Origin: Actinomyces sp. ICM47
GTDB taxonomy: Bacteria; Actinomycetota; Actinomycetes; Actinomycetales; Actinomycetaceae
Assembly (NCBI RefSeq): GCF_000278725.1
Contig: NZ_ALCA01000127.1
Coordinates: 1 to 52,144 of the forward strand
DNA length: 52,144 nucleotides
Direction of reading: 5' to 3'
The translations under genes and the position numbers were made by a program. The notes under the pieces were generated by a model, which was given only the letters and a program-made list of their open reading frames with translations, searched no databases and was not told the DNA's origin. How positions within the stretch are numbered: position 1 is the first letter of the stretch; the number at the start of each line of letters is the position of its first letter. Shown here piece after piece: positions 33,126 to 44,492 of this stretch.

Positions 33126-33419
33126 TCCTGTGCGTGGGCACAGCGGCGGGTGCACGGCAGGGGAGGGGCTGGTGGGTGGTAGTCAAGTCCCGGGTTGTGT
33201 GGAGGCTTGTTGAGGTCGTTTCATGGGGTTGTCGGCACAGGATGACAGCAAATGCGTGGAAACACTGGCGAGAGGGAACCGTCAGCAGTGCAGATGCGAA
33301 ATCTCGGCACCGCAGGGATCGTTGCGGATAACAGGAAACCTCAGCACTACGCATGGGAGACGAGCCCCGGAAACCAGCCCCGACCTCGTCGATGAGGGAC
33401 GAAACACAAGGCGCACCCT
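33126..33419. other. Non-coding gap between rpoC terminator and rpsL promoter
   Basis: I see no gene here. The stretch is moderately GC-rich, with no reading frame that has a ribosome site and no repeat longer than a few bases other than half-sites CGACCTCGTC and CGACGAGG around 33384-33435. Confidence 0.6.
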
Positions 33420-33449
33420 TTGACGCCCGACGAGGTTCCCCGCTATCCT
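33420..33449 (+). promoter_or_regulatory. Promoter of the str operon (rpsL-rpsG-fusA)
   Basis: TTGACG (33420-33425), an 18-nt spacer and TATCCT (33444-33449) form a strong promoter. The predicted leader to the rpsL start is about 220 nt long. Confidence 0.75.
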
Positions 33450-33483
33450 TGAGGGTGGTTCCCGCCTCTGTGGAACCTCTGTG

Positions 33484-33644
33484 CCCGGGAAACCGGGAGC
33501 GGGCTCCGTCCGTCGGAGCTCCGGGCGTCATCCTCTGACCCGCGTGGTTATCATGGCGCACCGGCCCCTGCGGACACGTGTGCCCACACGGGGGTTTACG
33601 GTCGCGGAAGACTGACAATCAGGGCAGCCCCTCGACGTGAGGGG
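33484..33644 (+). promoter_or_regulatory. Structured rpsL leader
   Basis: There are three clear hairpins in the untranslated leader. CCCGG-GAAA-CCGGG (33484-33497) has a GNRA loop, GCTCCG/CGGAGC spans 33503-33519, and CCCCTC/GAGGGG spans 33628-33644. They could mediate ribosomal-protein feedback (S7 in other bacteria binds between S12 and S7) or simply stabilise the mRNA. Confidence 0.4.
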
Positions 33645-33675
33645 AGGCCGCCGACGGAAAGAAACTGGAGACCCA

Positions 33676-34050
33676 GTGCCTACCATTCAGCAGCTCGTCC
33701 GCAAGGGACGTGTCTCGAAGCGCGCGAAGGTGAAGACCCCCGCGCTGAAGGGCTCCCCCCAGCGTCGCGGCGTGTGCACCCGCGTGTACACCACCACGCC
33801 GAAGAAGCCGAACTCGGCTCTGCGAAAGGTCGCTCGTGTGCGCCTTTCGTCCGGCATCGAAGTCACCGCGTACATCCCCGGTGAGGGCCACAACCTGCAG
33901 GAGCACTCGATCGTGCTCGTGCGCGGTGGTCGTGTGAAGGACCTGCCCGGCGTGCGTTACCGCATCGTCCGCGGTTCGCTGGACACCCAGGGTGTCCGCG
34001 GCCGTCAGCAGGCCCGTTCCCGTTACGGCGCGAAGAAGGAGAAGAAGTAA
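33676..34050 (+). CDS. rpsL: 30S ribosomal protein S12
   Basis: The 124-aa protein sits at the decoding centre. The start is GTG at 33676 ([11 protein letters not shown]), the conserved S12 start; the frame is open upstream but without homology. Lys43 ([12 protein letters not shown]) and Lys88 (GGRVKDLPG), the usual streptomycin-resistance positions, carry the sensitive residues. The stop overlaps the rpsG ATG by one base. Confidence 0.98.
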   Translation: MPTIQQLVRKGRVSKRAKVKTPALKGSPQRRGVCTRVYTTTPKKPNSALRKVARVRLSSGIEVTAYIPGEGHNLQEHSIVLVRGGRVKDLPGVRYRIVRGSLDTQGVRGRQQARSRYGAKKEKK

Positions 34051-34520
34051 TGCCTCGTAAGGGCCCCGCTCCCCGCCGCCCCCTCGTCGATGACCCGGTC
34101 TACGGCTCCAAGGTCGTGACCCAGCTGGTCAACCGCGTCCTCCTCGACGGCAAGAAGACCGTCGCCGAGCGCATCGTCTACGGCGCACTTGAGACCGTTC
34201 GCGAGCGCACTGAGCAGGAGCCCGTCTCCGTGCTCAAGCGCGCCCTCGAGAACATCCGCCCGGCCCTCGAGGTCCGCTCCCGCCGCGTCGGCGGCGCGAC
34301 CTACCAGGTCCCCGTCGAGGTTCGCCCCGCGCGCGCCACGACTCTCGCCCTGCGCTGGCTGGTCGACTTCTCGCGTCAGCGTCGCGAGAAGACCATGACC
34401 GAGCGTCTCGCCAACGAGATCCTCGACGCCTCCAACGGCCTCGGTGCCGCTGTGAAGCGCCGTGAGGACATGCACAAGATGGCTGAGTCCAACCGCGCGT
34501 TCGCGCACTACCGCTGGTGA
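34050..34520 (+). CDS. rpsG: 30S ribosomal protein S7
   Basis: This 156-aa protein organises the head of the small subunit by binding the 16S rRNA 3' major domain. It starts with the typical [11 protein letters not shown], and the body contains [15 protein letters not shown] and the C-terminal [20 protein letters not shown]. It is coupled to rpsL by a one-base overlap. Confidence 0.98.
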   Translation: MPRKGPAPRRPLVDDPVYGSKVVTQLVNRVLLDGKKTVAERIVYGALETVRERTEQEPVSVLKRALENIRPALEVRSRRVGGATYQVPVEVRPARATTLALRWLVDFSRQRREKTMTERLANEILDASNGLGAAVKRREDMHKMAESNRAFAHYRW

Positions 34521-34525
34521 TGTAA

Positions 34526-34555
34526 AGACGAGGCCTGGGCAACCGGGCCTCGTCT
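34526..34555 (+). terminator. Intercistronic hairpin between rpsG and fusA
   Basis: AGACGAGGCCTGG (34526-34538) pairs with CCGGGCCTCGTCT (34543-34555) around a GCAA loop, with one G-T pair. It begins 6 bp after the rpsG stop and lacks a T tract, so it may attenuate transcription or protect upstream mRNA rather than fully terminate. Confidence 0.6.
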
Positions 34556-34600
34556 CACGCAGCAATAACACCTATCACTTCGAACGAAGGAACCACACTC

Positions 34601-36724
34601 GTGGCACTAGAGGTGCTGACGGATCTCAACAAGGTCCGCAACATTGGCATCATGGCTCACATCGATGCCGGCAAGACGACCGTGACGGAACGCATCCTGT
34701 TCTACACGGGCATCAACTACAAGATCGGCGAGACGCACGACGGTGCCTCGACGACCGACTGGATGGAACAGGAAAAGGAACGCGGCATCACGATTACGTC
34801 CGCCGCAGTCACCTCTTTCTGGAACGGTAACCAGATCAACATTATTGACACCCCCGGTCACGTTGACTTCACCGTTGAGGTTGAGCGCTCGCTGCGCGTC
34901 CTCGACGGCGCTGTCGCCGTGTTCGACGGCAAGGAGGGCGTTGAGCCCCAGTCCGAGACCGTGTGGCGTCAGGCCGACAAGTACGACGTCCCGCGTATCT
35001 GCTTCATCAACAAGATGGACAAGATGGGTGCCGACTTCTACTTCTCGGTTGGCACGATTAAGGATCGTCTCCACGCGACCCCGATCGTCATGCAGCTCCC
35101 GATGGGCGCCGAGAACGACTTCGTTGGCAACATCGACCTGCTGACCATGGAGGCGCTGACCTACCCGGCCAAGGATGACAAGGGCAACGACACGCTCGGC
35201 TCCCTCGTTGTGCGCGGCCCCATCCCGGAGGAGTACCAGGAGCAGGCCGAGGAGTACCGTGAGGCCCTCGTCGAGGCCGCCGCTGAGGGCTCCGACGAGC
35301 TGACCGAGGCCTACCTGGAGAACGGCGACCTGACGCTCGAGCAGATCAAGGAAGGTATCCGCCTCCTGACCATCTCCTCGCGCGCCTTCCCCGTGTACTG
35401 TGGTACCGCTCTGCGCAACATGGGCGTGCAGCCCGTCCTCGACGCCGTCGTGGACTTCCTGCCCTCCCCGCTCGACATCGGCGACGTTCGCGGCTTCCTC
35501 CCCGGCTCTGAGACCGAGGAAGAGACCGAGGTTCGTAAGCCCGACGAGAAGGAACCCTTCTCCGCTCTGGCCTTCAAGATCGCCGCGCACCCCTTCTACG
35601 GCAAGCTCACCTTCATCCGCGTGTACTCCGGCAAGGTTGAGTCCGGTTCCCAGGTCCTCAACTCGACCAAGGGTAAGAAGGAGCGCATCGGCAAGATCTT
35701 CCAGATGCACTCCAACAAGGAGAACCCCGTCGACGTGGCGCACGCTGGCCACATCTACGCGGTCATCGGCCTGAAGGACACGACCACGGGTGACACGCTT
35801 GCCGCTATCGACAAGCCGATCGTCCTCGAGTCGATGACCTTCCCCGCCCCCGTTATCCAGGTCGCCGTCGAGCCTAAGTCGAAGGCTGACCAGGAGAAGA
35901 TGGGCGTTGCCATCCAGAAGCTCGCGGAAGAAGATCCGACGTTCACCGTCGAGCTCGATCCCGAGACCGGCCAGACCATCATCGGTGGTATGGGTGAGCT
36001 GCACCTCGACATCATCGTCGACCGTATGCGTCGCGAGTTCAAGGTCGAGGCCAACGTGGGTAACCCGATGGTTGCCTACCGTGAGACCATCCGCAAGGCG
36101 GTCGAGAAGTACGAGTACACGCACAAGAAGCAGACCGGTGGTTCCGGTCAGTTCGCGCGTGTCATCATCGCCCTTGAACCCCTCCCGGCCGACTCCGAGG
36201 AAGAGTACATGTTCGAGGACAAGGTCACCGGTGGCCGCGTCCCGCGCGAGTACATCCCCTCGGTCGATGCGGGCATCAAGGACGCCATGCAGTCCGGCGT
36301 TCTCGCCGGCTACCCGATGGTTGACATCAAGGCCACGCTGCTTGATGGCGCTTACCACGAGGTTGACTCCTCCGAAATGGCGTTCAAGGTTGCTGGCTCG
36401 ATGGCGCTGAAGGAAGCCGCCAAGAAGGCGAACCCCGTCCTCCTCGAGCCGATCATGGCTGTCGAGGTCCGTACTCCCGAGGAGTACATGGGCGACGTCA
36501 TCGGCGACCTGAACTCCCGTCGTGGCCAGATCTCCTCGATGGATGAGCAGCACGGCGTCCGCGTCGTCAAGGCTCAGGTGCCGCTGTCCGAGATGTTCGG
36601 ATACGTGGGCGACCTGCGTTCCAAGACGCAGGGCCGCGCTGTCTACTCCATGGAGTTCGACAGCTACGCCGAGGTTCCGCGCGCCGTCGCGGATGAGATC
36701 GTCGGCAAGTCTCGGGGCAACTGA
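34601..36724 (+). CDS. fusA: Translation elongation factor G
   Basis: This 707-aa GTPase drives ribosomal translocation. The start is GTG 34601 with AAGGA upstream. The P-loop AHIDAGKTT is at 19-27, followed by [10 protein letters not shown] and FINKMDKM. All five domains are present, including domain IV with [10 protein letters not shown]. It lies in the str operon 80 bp after rpsG. Confidence 0.98.
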   Translation: MALEVLTDLNKVRNIGIMAHIDAGKTTVTERILFYTGINYKIGETHDGASTTDWMEQEKERGITITSAAVTSFWNGNQINIIDTPGHVDFTVEVERSLRVLDGAVAVFDGKEGVEPQSETVWRQADKYDVPRICFINKMDKMGADFYFSVGTIKDRLHATPIVMQLPMGAENDFVGNIDLLTMEALTYPAKDDKGNDTLGSLVVRGPIPEEYQEQAEEYREALVEAAAEGSDELTEAYLENGDLTLEQIKEGIRLLTISSRAFPVYCGTALRNMGVQPVLDAVVDFLPSPLDIGDVRGFLPGSETEEETEVRKPDEKEPFSALAFKIAAHPFYGKLTFIRVYSGKVESGSQVLNSTKGKKERIGKIFQMHSNKENPVDVAHAGHIYAVIGLKDTTTGDTLAAIDKPIVLESMTFPAPVIQVAVEPKSKADQEKMGVAIQKLAEEDPTFTVELDPETGQTIIGGMGELHLDIIVDRMRREFKVEANVGNPMVAYRETIRKAVEKYEYTHKKQTGGSGQFARVIIALEPLPADSEEEYMFEDKVTGGRVPREYIPSVDAGIKDAMQSGVLAGYPMVDIKATLLDGAYHEVDSSEMAFKVAGSMALKEAAKKANPVLLEPIMAVEVRTPEEYMGDVIGDLNSRRGQISSMDEQHGVRVVKAQVPLSEMFGYVGDLRSKTQGRAVYSMEFDSYAEVPRAVADEIVGKSRGN

Positions 36725-36743
36725 GTCCCACCGGGGGTTCGTG

Positions 36744-36763
36744 GGGGCAGGGTGACCTGCCCC
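36744..36763 (+). terminator. Weak hairpin between fusA and tuf
   Basis: GGGGCAG (36744-36750) pairs with CTGCCCC (36757-36763) with a 6-nt loop. It is short and has no T tract. It may act as partial terminator or attenuator, letting tuf be set separately. Confidence 0.35.
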
Positions 36764-36873
36764 TGCGAGCCGCCTCACACACAAGTAAACCCAGTAGGTC
36801 TCAAGCCCTAGGGGTGTTAAGCTGACACCTAGCCGTAGGCTGAGAATATCTACCCGAGTCCAGGAGGACACAA

Positions 36874-38061
<1,188 letters not shown>

Positions 38062-38114
38062 ATCGTCCTCTGAGTTTGTCTCAGATCTGATTCGCTGCTG
38101 ATCCAGCGGCATTG

Positions 38115-38146
38115 AGGGTCCCACCTCCGCGAGGAGGTGGGACCCT
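38115..38146 (+). terminator. Terminator after tuf
   Basis: AGGGTCCCACCTCC (38115-38128) pairs perfectly over 14 bp with GGAGGTGGGACCCT (38133-38146) around GCGA. It marks the end of the str operon. The following bases (TCGCTATG) are not a run of T. Confidence 0.8.
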
Positions 38147-38195
38147 TCGCTATGCCAGCGCGGGTGGGTGCCTCGTACCTATGGTGTCGGGGTAC

Positions 38196-38232
38196 GGGTA
38201 CGAGGCCGGGGTGTGGGTACGAGGCCGGGGTG
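38196..38232 (+). repeat. 19-bp tandem duplication with GAGGCCGGGG
   Basis: GGGTACGAGGCCGGGGTG occurs at 38196-38213 and again at 38215-38232. A complementary CACGGCCTCGTG lies about 30 bp further on and could pair with either copy. The motif is the same as in the window's GACGAGGCC hairpins. Confidence 0.85.
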
Positions 38233-38292
38233 CGTGGCGCGCGGGAGGCCAGCGCAGCCACGGCCTCGTGGCGGATTGCCTTGCGTCGGGGT

Positions 38293-38490
38293 TATTGGAC
38301 ACGACGTGTTGCTGGGGTGTTGATTTTTCGGCTTTGTTGCGCGGAAAAATCGGTGTTTTAGGTGTCGCGTGTACCTCGCTTCTGTGAATGTTGAAGCGCC
38401 GTGGGCGTGCGGCTGCCCAATGATTCGTGGAGCATCCGCGTGTGATAGCTACTCCAACGTGTCCTGCGTGTGAACCAGCTGACCCGTATG
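38293..38490 (+). mobile_element. Degenerate IS1249-like left end
   Basis: GGACACGACGTGTTGCTG at 38297-38314 resembles the IS terminus at 636 and, more closely, the fragment at 597. It is followed by a subterminal hairpin, GATTTTTC (38322-38329) with GAAAAATC (38344-38351), at the position where the intact IS has TTTTC...GAAAA. About 100 bp later, bases near 38452-38480 translate as TPTCPACEPADPYGG, recalling the start of the transposase zinc ribbon (TPKCPACGRVMTRYG). The rest of the element is gone. Confidence 0.6.
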
Positions 38491-38541
38491 GGGGCCGCCT
38501 GTTGCGCACGTTAACCCGCTGTTCCGTACGTGGGCGTGGTT

Positions 38542-38621
38542 GCCCAGGCTCGGAATAGCGGGCCCACGTGCGGATGAGAAGGCCCAGGCTCGGAATAGCA
38601 GGCCCACGTGCGGATGAGAAG
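38542..38621 (+). repeat. Two tandem copies of a 40-bp repeat
   Basis: Units 38542-38581 and 38582-38621 are identical except for one base (GCGGGC versus GCAGGC). Each contains CCCACGTGCGGATGAGAAG. A more distant partial match lies just upstream around 38515-38540 in the opposite sense. Confidence 0.93.
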
Positions 38622-38836
38622 GACACGCCAGGGAACGCAAGGCGCGAACCTCAGCGACATGGCACGTCCTATAGCCCTCGCGTCGTGTGGTCGTCGAGTC
38701 GAGCCGTCTACGGGGGAATGGGTAGCCAGTGGCGGAGGGCGGGGGAGTGGGCGTGAGGATGGTGCATTCGCGCACACTACTCCTTGTCACCGCAGGCCAT
38801 AACGCTGATTTTCGTGACGCTGTGACGCATCCCCAG
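38622..38836. other. Non-coding gap before the S10 promoter
   Basis: I see no gene in this stretch. Reading frames exist on both strands but lack ribosome sites and any recognisable sequence. It is probably old insertion debris like the DNA before it. Confidence 0.6.
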
Positions 38837-38865
38837 TTGCGACACGCCCGAGTGCGGGGTACGGT
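38837..38865 (+). promoter_or_regulatory. Promoter of the S10 operon
   Basis: TTGCGA (38837-38842), a 17-nt spacer and TACGGT (38860-38865) form the likely promoter. The 22 bp 38838-38859 recur exactly at 39112-39133, but there the -10 is replaced by ACCGGC, so the second copy is not a promoter of the same kind. Confidence 0.65.
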
Positions 38866-38870
38866 AGTTT

Positions 38871-39170
38871 CTTGGTGACGGTCAAGGCTGTATCTGCGGA
38901 TTTGATCGTCGCGTGCGCCACTCTGTCGGTGGTTTCACATGCGAGAACGCCCCCTTGGGTTTGTACCCGTGGGTGGAACTCTGACAGAATGGCACGGTTG
39001 CCCCAGCGTATCTGGGGTGGCCCATGCGTGCCATCACGTATGGGTCGGGCAATATGCCCAAGATCTTTGGACAAGACGTCGGTCTGCGCGAGGGATCGCG
39101 AGCACAACGGCTGCGACACGCCCGAGTGCGGGGACCGGCGGCGAATCTGTACGAGAAGAGGTAAGACGGC
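38871..39170 (+). promoter_or_regulatory. Structured leader of the S10 operon
   Basis: About 300 nt of untranslated RNA precede rpsJ. Three hairpins follow one another: CCCCAG/CTGGGG (39001-39017), a 10-bp stem CCCATGCGTG/CACGTATGGG with loop CCAT (39021-39044), and GGGCA/TGCCC (39047-39059). In other bacteria the S10 leader is the target of L4 feedback. This could be an actinobacterial counterpart, which is inference. Confidence 0.5.
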
Positions 39171-39479
39171 ATGGCGGGACAGAAGATCCGCATCCGGCTC
39201 AAGTCGTATGACCACGAGGTCATCGACAGCTCCGCGCGCAAGATCGTGGACACCGTACAGCGTGCTGGCGCCACGGTCGTGGGCCCGGTGCCGCTGCCGA
39301 CCGAGAAGAACGTGTTCGTCGTTATTCGGTCGCCCCACAAGTACAAGGACAGCCGCGAGCACTTTGAAATGCGCACGCACAAGCGGCTCATCGACATCAT
39401 CGACCCGACCCCCAAGGCCGTCGACTCGCTTATGCGCCTCGACCTGCCTGCGGACGTCAACATCGAGATCAAGCTCTGA
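39171..39479 (+). CDS. rpsJ: 30S ribosomal protein S10
   Basis: This 102-aa protein also serves as NusE in antitermination. It starts [18 protein letters not shown] and contains the conserved [20 protein letters not shown] segment. GAAGAGG lies upstream of the ATG. It is the first gene of a long ribosomal operon. Confidence 0.98.
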   Translation: MAGQKIRIRLKSYDHEVIDSSARKIVDTVQRAGATVVGPVPLPTEKNVFVVIRSPHKYKDSREHFEMRTHKRLIDIIDPTPKAVDSLMRLDLPADVNIEIKL

Positions 39480-39490
39480 GGACATCTGCA

Positions 39491-40156
39491 ATGACTAACA
39501 AGAAGCAGCACGCTGGCGCGCCCATCAAGGCGCTGCTCGGCCGCAAGCTCGGCATGACCCAGGTCTGGGATGCCGACGGCCACCTCGTGCCCCTGACTGT
39601 CGTGCAGGTCGGCACCAACGTCGTGACCCAGGTTCGTACCGAAGAGGTCGACGGCTACTCCGCTATTCAGCTTGGCTTCGGTGAGATTGACTCCCGTAAG
39701 GTCACCAAGCCCCTGCAGGGCCACTTCGAGAAGGCTGGGGTTGCCCCCCGCCGTCACCTCGCTGAGGTCCGCACGTCCGAGCAAGACTCTTACGAGCTCG
39801 GTCAGGAACTCGACGCCGCCACCTTCGAGGCTGGCCAGTCCGTCGACGTTTCCGGCACCACCAAGGGCAAGGGCTTTGCCGGCGTTATGAAGCGTCACGG
39901 CTTCGCCGGTGTCTCCGCCTCCCACGGTGCGCACCGCAACCACCGCAAGCCCGGCTCCATCGGCGCTTGCGCGACCCCCGGTCGCATCTTCAAGGGCCTG
40001 CGCATGGCCGGCCGCATGGGTGGCAACCGTCGTACTGTTCAGAACCTGACGATCCAGGCCGTGGACACCGAGAAGGGTCTGCTGCTCATCAGCGGCGCTA
40101 TCCCGGGTCCGAAGAACGGCGTGGTCCTGGTTCGCTCCTCCGTGAAGGGTGCGTGA
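39491..40156 (+). CDS. rplC: 50S ribosomal protein L3
   Basis: This 221-aa protein nucleates assembly near the peptidyl transferase centre. It carries [16 protein letters not shown] near the start and the long central loop ([20 protein letters not shown]) that reaches into the ribosome. It lies 11 bp after rpsJ. Confidence 0.98.
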   Translation: MTNKKQHAGAPIKALLGRKLGMTQVWDADGHLVPLTVVQVGTNVVTQVRTEEVDGYSAIQLGFGEIDSRKVTKPLQGHFEKAGVAPRRHLAEVRTSEQDSYELGQELDAATFEAGQSVDVSGTTKGKGFAGVMKRHGFAGVSASHGAHRNHRKPGSIGACATPGRIFKGLRMAGRMGGNRRTVQNLTIQAVDTEKGLLLISGAIPGPKNGVVLVRSSVKGA

Positions 40157-40158
40157 TC

Positions 40159-40803
40159 ATGGCTGACGATCGTAACGTTGACGTCATCGACCTCGAGGGC
40201 AAGAAGGCGGGTACCGTCGTTCTCCCCGGTTCGACCTTTGACGTCCCCACCAACATTCCGCTGATGCACCAGGTTGTCGTCGCTCAGCTTGCGGCCGCTC
40301 GTCAGGGCACGCACGCGACGAAGACCCGCGGTGACGTCGCTGGCGGCGGCAAGAAGCCGTTCCGCCAGAAGGGCACCGGTAACGCTCGCCAGGGCTCCAT
40401 CCGTGCGCCTCACTTCACCGGCGGCGGCGTCGTCCACGGCCCTCAGCCGCGTGACTACGACCAGCGCACCCCCAAGAAGATGAAGCAGGGCGCGCTGCGC
40501 TCCGCTCTGTCCGACCGTGCGCGCGCCGACCGCATCCACGTTGTCACCGCCCTGTTCGAAGGTGAGAAGCCCTCGACCAAGGCTGCTCTGGCCGCCCTGC
40601 GCGCCATCGTCGAGGACCGCCAGGCTCTCGTCGTCCTCGAGCGTGGCAACGAACTGACCGCGCTGTCCCTGCGCAACGTTCCCGAGGTTCACGTCCTGTG
40701 GGCCGACCAGCTGAACACGTACGACGTCCTGGACGCCGATGACATCGTCTTCACGCAGGCCGCCCTTGAGTCCTTCCTCGGTACCAAGGAGGAGACCAAG
40801 TGA
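40159..40803 (+). CDS. rplD: 50S ribosomal protein L4
   Basis: This 214-aa protein lines the exit tunnel; in some bacteria it represses its own operon. The ATG at 40159 lies 2 bp after the rplC stop; the frame is open far upstream but only as an overlap with rplC. The tunnel loop carries [22 protein letters not shown]. The stop overlaps the GTG start of rplW. Confidence 0.97.
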   Translation: MADDRNVDVIDLEGKKAGTVVLPGSTFDVPTNIPLMHQVVVAQLAAARQGTHATKTRGDVAGGGKKPFRQKGTGNARQGSIRAPHFTGGGVVHGPQPRDYDQRTPKKMKQGALRSALSDRARADRIHVVTALFEGEKPSTKAALAALRAIVEDRQALVVLERGNELTALSLRNVPEVHVLWADQLNTYDVLDADDIVFTQAALESFLGTKEETK

Positions 40804-41105
40804 GCACGATTGAAGCGGGCAAGAACCCCCGCGACATCATCCTGAAGCCGGTCACCACCGAGAAGTCGCTCGCCCTGATGGACCTGGGCAAGTACACCTT
40901 CGAGGTTGACCCCCGCGCGAACAAGACCGAGATCAAGATTGCCCTGGAGCGCATCTTCGGCGTCAAGATCGGTTCCATCGCGACCCAGAACCGCAAGGGC
41001 AAGACCTACCGCACCCGTAACGGGATCGGTAAGCGCAAGGACGTCAAGCGTGCCATCGTCACCGTGCGTGAGGGCACCATCGACATCTTCGGCGATCAGG
41101 CCTGA
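40800..41105 (+). CDS. rplW: 50S ribosomal protein L23
   Basis: This 101-aa protein is at the tunnel exit and is the docking site for trigger factor and SRP. It starts at GTG, overlapping the rplD stop by 4 bp (GTGA). It shows the conserved [10 protein letters not shown] and [20 protein letters not shown] segments. Confidence 0.97.
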   Translation: MSTIEAGKNPRDIILKPVTTEKSLALMDLGKYTFEVDPRANKTEIKIALERIFGVKIGSIATQNRKGKTYRTRNGIGKRKDVKRAIVTVREGTIDIFGDQA

Positions 41106-41127
41106 GGACCGAAGGGACATTTGAACA

Positions 41128-41964
41128 ATGGGAATTCGCAAGTACAAGCCCACGACTCCGGGCCGTCGCTTCTCGTCTGTCTCTGACTTTGTCGAGATCA
41201 CGCGCGACACCCCCGAGAAGTCGCTGCTGCGCCCGCTGCACAAGACCGGTGGCCGTAACAACAACGGTCGCGTGACCTCCCGCCACCGCGGCGGCGGCCA
41301 CAAGCGCCAGTACCGCGTGATTGACTTCCGTCGTCACGACAAGGACGGTGTTCCTGCGACGGTCGCTCACATCGAGTACGACCCCAACCGCACCGCTCGT
41401 ATCGCTCTCCTGCACTACGCGGACGGCGAGAAGCGCTACATCCTCGCTCCGTCCGGCCTCAAGCAGGGCGATCACATCGAGGCTGGCGTTGGTGCCGACA
41501 TCAAGCCCGGCAACTCGCTGCAGCTGCGCAACATCCCCCTGGGTACCGTTGTGCACGCCGTCGAACTCTACCCGGGTGGCGGCGCCAAGATCGCTCGCTC
41601 CGCTGGCACCTCCGTGCAGCTCGTCGCTAAGGAAGGCCGCTTCGCCCAGCTGCGTATGCCCTCCGGCGAGATCCGCAACGTTGAGGCCACCTGCCGCGCC
41701 ACCATCGGCGAGGTCGGCAACGCTGAGCAGTCGAACATCAACTGGGGCAAGGCCGGCCGCATGCGCTGGAAGGGCAAGCGCCCGCACGTCCGTGGTGTCG
41801 TCATGAACCCGGTTGATCACCCGCACGGCGGTGGTGAAGGCCGTACGTCCGGTGGTCGTCACCCCGTGTCGCCTTGGGGCAAGCCCGAGGGCCGTACGCG
41901 TCGTCCGAAGAAGGCGTCCGATCGTCTGATCGTCCGCCGTCGCAAGACCGGCAAGAACCGCTGA
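41128..41964 (+). CDS. rplB: 50S ribosomal protein L2
   Basis: This 278-aa protein is required for subunit association and peptidyl transfer. It starts [14 protein letters not shown]. The conserved [13 protein letters not shown] contains the functionally important histidine, and the C terminus is basic (RRRKTGKNR). Confidence 0.98.
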   Translation: MGIRKYKPTTPGRRFSSVSDFVEITRDTPEKSLLRPLHKTGGRNNNGRVTSRHRGGGHKRQYRVIDFRRHDKDGVPATVAHIEYDPNRTARIALLHYADGEKRYILAPSGLKQGDHIEAGVGADIKPGNSLQLRNIPLGTVVHAVELYPGGGAKIARSAGTSVQLVAKEGRFAQLRMPSGEIRNVEATCRATIGEVGNAEQSNINWGKAGRMRWKGKRPHVRGVVMNPVDHPHGGGEGRTSGGRHPVSPWGKPEGRTRRPKKASDRLIVRRRKTGKNR

Positions 41965-41980
41965 GTAGGAGTCGATTGAA

Positions 41981-42262
41981 ATGCCGCGTAGTTTGAAGAA
42001 GGGCCCGTTCGTCGACGACCACCTGCTCAAGAAGGTCGACGCCGCGAACGAATCCGGCTCGAAGAACGTCATCAAGACCTGGTCGCGTCGCTCGGTCATC
42101 ACCCCGGACTTCCTGGGTCTGACCATCGCCGTCCACGACGGCCGTAAGCATGTGCCCGTTTTCGTCACCGAGTCGATGGTGGGCCACAAGCTCGGCGAGT
42201 TCGCTCCCACGCGCACTTTCCGCAGCCACGACAAGGACGATCGTAAGGGACGTCGGCGCTGA
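41981..42262 (+). CDS. rpsS: 30S ribosomal protein S19
   Basis: This 93-aa protein of the small-subunit head contacts the A-site tRNA region. It starts [18 protein letters not shown] and contains [13 protein letters not shown] and [13 protein letters not shown]. Confidence 0.98.
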   Translation: MPRSLKKGPFVDDHLLKKVDAANESGSKNVIKTWSRRSVITPDFLGLTIAVHDGRKHVPVFVTESMVGHKLGEFAPTRTFRSHDKDDRKGRRR

Positions 42263-42291
42263 GCCGGCCCCACGGAAGAAGAGGCAGATAC

Positions 42292-42663
42292 ATGGAAGCC
42301 AAGGCGCAGGCGCGATTCATCCGCGTCACGCCCCAGAAGTCCCGCCGTGTTGTGAACGAGGTTCGCGGCAAGCGTGTTCTGGAGGCCGCCGACATTCTGC
42401 GGTTCGCCCCGCAGGCCGTCGCCACCGATGTCCGCAAGGTGCTGCTGAGCGCAGTCGCCAACTCGAAGGTCAAGGCTGAGAACGCCGGCGAGACCTTCAA
42501 CGAGGCCGATCTGCTCGTGCTCGAGGCATACGTGGACGAGGGTCCGACCATGAAGCGCATCCGTCCCCGTGCTCAGGGACGCGCCGGTCGTATTCTCAAG
42601 CGCACCTCCCACATCACCATCGTGGTGGGGACCAAGGAAGACAAGAAGAAGGGAGACCGCTGA
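42292..42663 (+). CDS. rplV: 50S ribosomal protein L22
   Basis: This 123-aa protein has a beta hairpin that reaches the exit tunnel. It starts [19 protein letters not shown]. The hairpin region [20 protein letters not shown] has no insertion or deletion of the kind linked to macrolide resistance. Confidence 0.97.
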   Translation: MEAKAQARFIRVTPQKSRRVVNEVRGKRVLEAADILRFAPQAVATDVRKVLLSAVANSKVKAENAGETFNEADLLVLEAYVDEGPTMKRIRPRAQGRAGRILKRTSHITIVVGTKEDKKKGDR

Positions 42664-42664
42664 T

Positions 42665-43474
42665 ATGGGTCAGAAGGTCAACCCCCGCGGGTTCCGTCTG
42701 GGAATCACGACTGACCACCGGTCTCGCTGGTTCTCCGACTCCACCACCAAGGGACAGCGCTACGCGGACTACGTGGCCGAAGACGTCGCGATCCGCAAGT
42801 TCCTGACCGACAACCTCGAGCGCGCCGGCATCGCCGAGGTGGCAATCGAGCGTACGCGTGACCGCGTTCGCGTCGACCTGCACACCGCCCGCCCGGGCAT
42901 CGTCATCGGTCGCCGTGGTGCCGAGGCCGACCGCCTGCGCGTTCAGCTCGAGAAGCTGACGGGCAAGCAGGTTCAGCTGAACATCCTCGAGGTCAAGAAC
43001 CCCGACCTCGAAGCGCAGCTCGTTGCGCAGGGCATCGCCGAGCAGCTCGCTGCCCGCGTGTCCTTCCGTCGTGCGATGCGTAAGGGCATTCAGTCCGCGC
43101 AGCGCGCTGGCGCCAAGGGCATTCGTGTCCAGGTGTCCGGCCGTCTGGGTGGCGCCGAAATGTCCCGCTCCGAGTTCTACCGCGAGGGCCGCGTGCCGCT
43201 GCACACCCTCCGCGCGAACATCGACTACGGATTCCACGAGGCCCGCACGACCTTCGGTCGCATCGGCGTCAAGGTGTGGATCTACAAGGGCGATATCACC
43301 GAGCGCGAGTTCGCTCGCCAGCAGGCCGAGCAGGCCCAGCGTGGCGGACGCCGCGATGGCCGCCGTGGCCCCCGCCGCGGTGGACGCCCCAACCAGGAGA
43401 CCGCTGCGCAGCAGACCCCCCGTGAGGCTTCCGCCTCCGAGGCCGCTGCGCCCACGACCGGATCGGAGGCCTGA
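42665..43474 (+). CDS. rpsC: 30S ribosomal protein S3
   Basis: This 269-aa protein forms part of the mRNA entry channel. The ATG at 42665 lies 1 bp after the rplV stop; earlier in-frame starts fall inside rplV. The KH domain carries [17 protein letters not shown]. The C-terminal 55 residues are a low-complexity Arg/Gly/Ala tail typical of actinobacteria. Confidence 0.98.
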   Translation: MGQKVNPRGFRLGITTDHRSRWFSDSTTKGQRYADYVAEDVAIRKFLTDNLERAGIAEVAIERTRDRVRVDLHTARPGIVIGRRGAEADRLRVQLEKLTGKQVQLNILEVKNPDLEAQLVAQGIAEQLAARVSFRRAMRKGIQSAQRAGAKGIRVQVSGRLGGAEMSRSEFYREGRVPLHTLRANIDYGFHEARTTFGRIGVKVWIYKGDITEREFARQQAEQAQRGGRRDGRRGPRRGGRPNQETAAQQTPREASASEAAAPTTGSEA

Positions 43475-43479
43475 GCCCA

Positions 43480-43899
43480 ATGCTCATTCCCCGTCGGACT
43501 AAGTACCGCAAGCAGCACCGTCCTCACCGCACTGGCTTCGCGTCCGGTGGCACCGAACTGGCGTTCGGCGACTACGGCATCCAGGCTCTTGAGGGTGCGT
43601 ACATCACCAACCGTCAGATTGAGGCGGCTCGTATTGCCGTGACCCGTCACATCAAGCGTGGCGGTAAGGTCTGGATCAACATCTTCCCGGACCGCCCGCT
43701 GACCAAGAAGCCCGCCGAAACACGAATGGGTTCCGGTAAGGGTGCTCCGGAGTGGTGGGTTGCCCCCGTCAAGCCCGGACGTGTCATGTTCGAGCTGGCA
43801 GGCGTCCCCGAGGAGCTCGCTCGCGAGGCCCTCAGCCGTGCCCAGCACAAGCTTCCTATCAAGACCCGTTTCGTGGTCCGAGAGGGTGGTGACATCTGA
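43480..43899 (+). CDS. rplP: 50S ribosomal protein L16
   Basis: This 139-aa protein contacts the A-site tRNA. It starts [15 protein letters not shown] and contains [20 protein letters not shown] with the conserved GSGKG loop. Its stop overlaps the rpmC ATG by one base. Confidence 0.98.
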   Translation: MLIPRRTKYRKQHRPHRTGFASGGTELAFGDYGIQALEGAYITNRQIEAARIAVTRHIKRGGKVWINIFPDRPLTKKPAETRMGSGKGAPEWWVAPVKPGRVMFELAGVPEELAREALSRAQHKLPIKTRFVVREGGDI

Positions 43900-44132
43900 T
43901 GGCAGATAAGGGTCTGACCACCGAGGCGCTCGACGCCATGGACAATGCCCAGCTCACCAAGGAGCTGGAGAAGGCCAAGGCCGAGCTGTTCAACCTGCGT
44001 TTCGCGCAGGCCGTTGGCAACCTCGAGGATCACGGTCGCATGAAGACCGTGCGCCGCGACATTGCCCGGATCTATACCATCGCGCGTGAGCGGGAGCTTG
44101 GCTACCGCACCGCCCCGAGCACTGAGGAGTGA
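43899..44132 (+). CDS. rpmC: 50S ribosomal protein L29
   Basis: This 77-aa two-helix protein lies at the tunnel exit next to L23. It carries the conserved [20 protein letters not shown] and [13 protein letters not shown]. Confidence 0.97.
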   Translation: MADKGLTTEALDAMDNAQLTKELEKAKAELFNLRFAQAVGNLEDHGRMKTVRRDIARIYTIARERELGYRTAPSTEE

Positions 44133-44137
44133 GCCTG

Positions 44138-44404
44138 ATGGCAGAAACCACCGCTCGTAACGAGCGTAAGGTCCGTCGCGGCTACGTCGTCAGCGACAAG
44201 ATGGACAAGACCGTTGTCGTCCAGATCGAGGACCGCGTCAAGCACGCCCTCTACGGCAAGGTCATGCGCAAGAACAAGAAGGTCAAGGTTCACGACGAGC
44301 ACAACGAGTGCGGCGTCGGCGATCTCGTCCTCATCATGGAGACCCGCCCGCTGTCGGCCACCAAGCGCTGGCGCGTTGTGGAGATCCTCGAAAAGGCGAA
44401 GTGA
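44138..44404 (+). CDS. rpsQ: 30S ribosomal protein S17
   Basis: This 88-aa OB-fold protein binds 16S rRNA early in assembly. I chose the ATG at 44138, with AGGAG eight bases upstream, over GTG at 44129, which would add three residues. It contains [18 protein letters not shown] and [18 protein letters not shown]. An 88-bp gap follows, the usual break between the S10 and spc operons. Confidence 0.97.
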   Translation: MAETTARNERKVRRGYVVSDKMDKTVVVQIEDRVKHALYGKVMRKNKKVKVHDEHNECGVGDLVLIMETRPLSATKRWRVVEILEKAK

Positions 44405-44492
44405 CCTTCGCTCACAGACCGAAATCCGTTCGGCAAGGCTCGACCGGTACAACCCGGGAGAGAACCGGCACGACGACAGGAGTCAATAGAAA

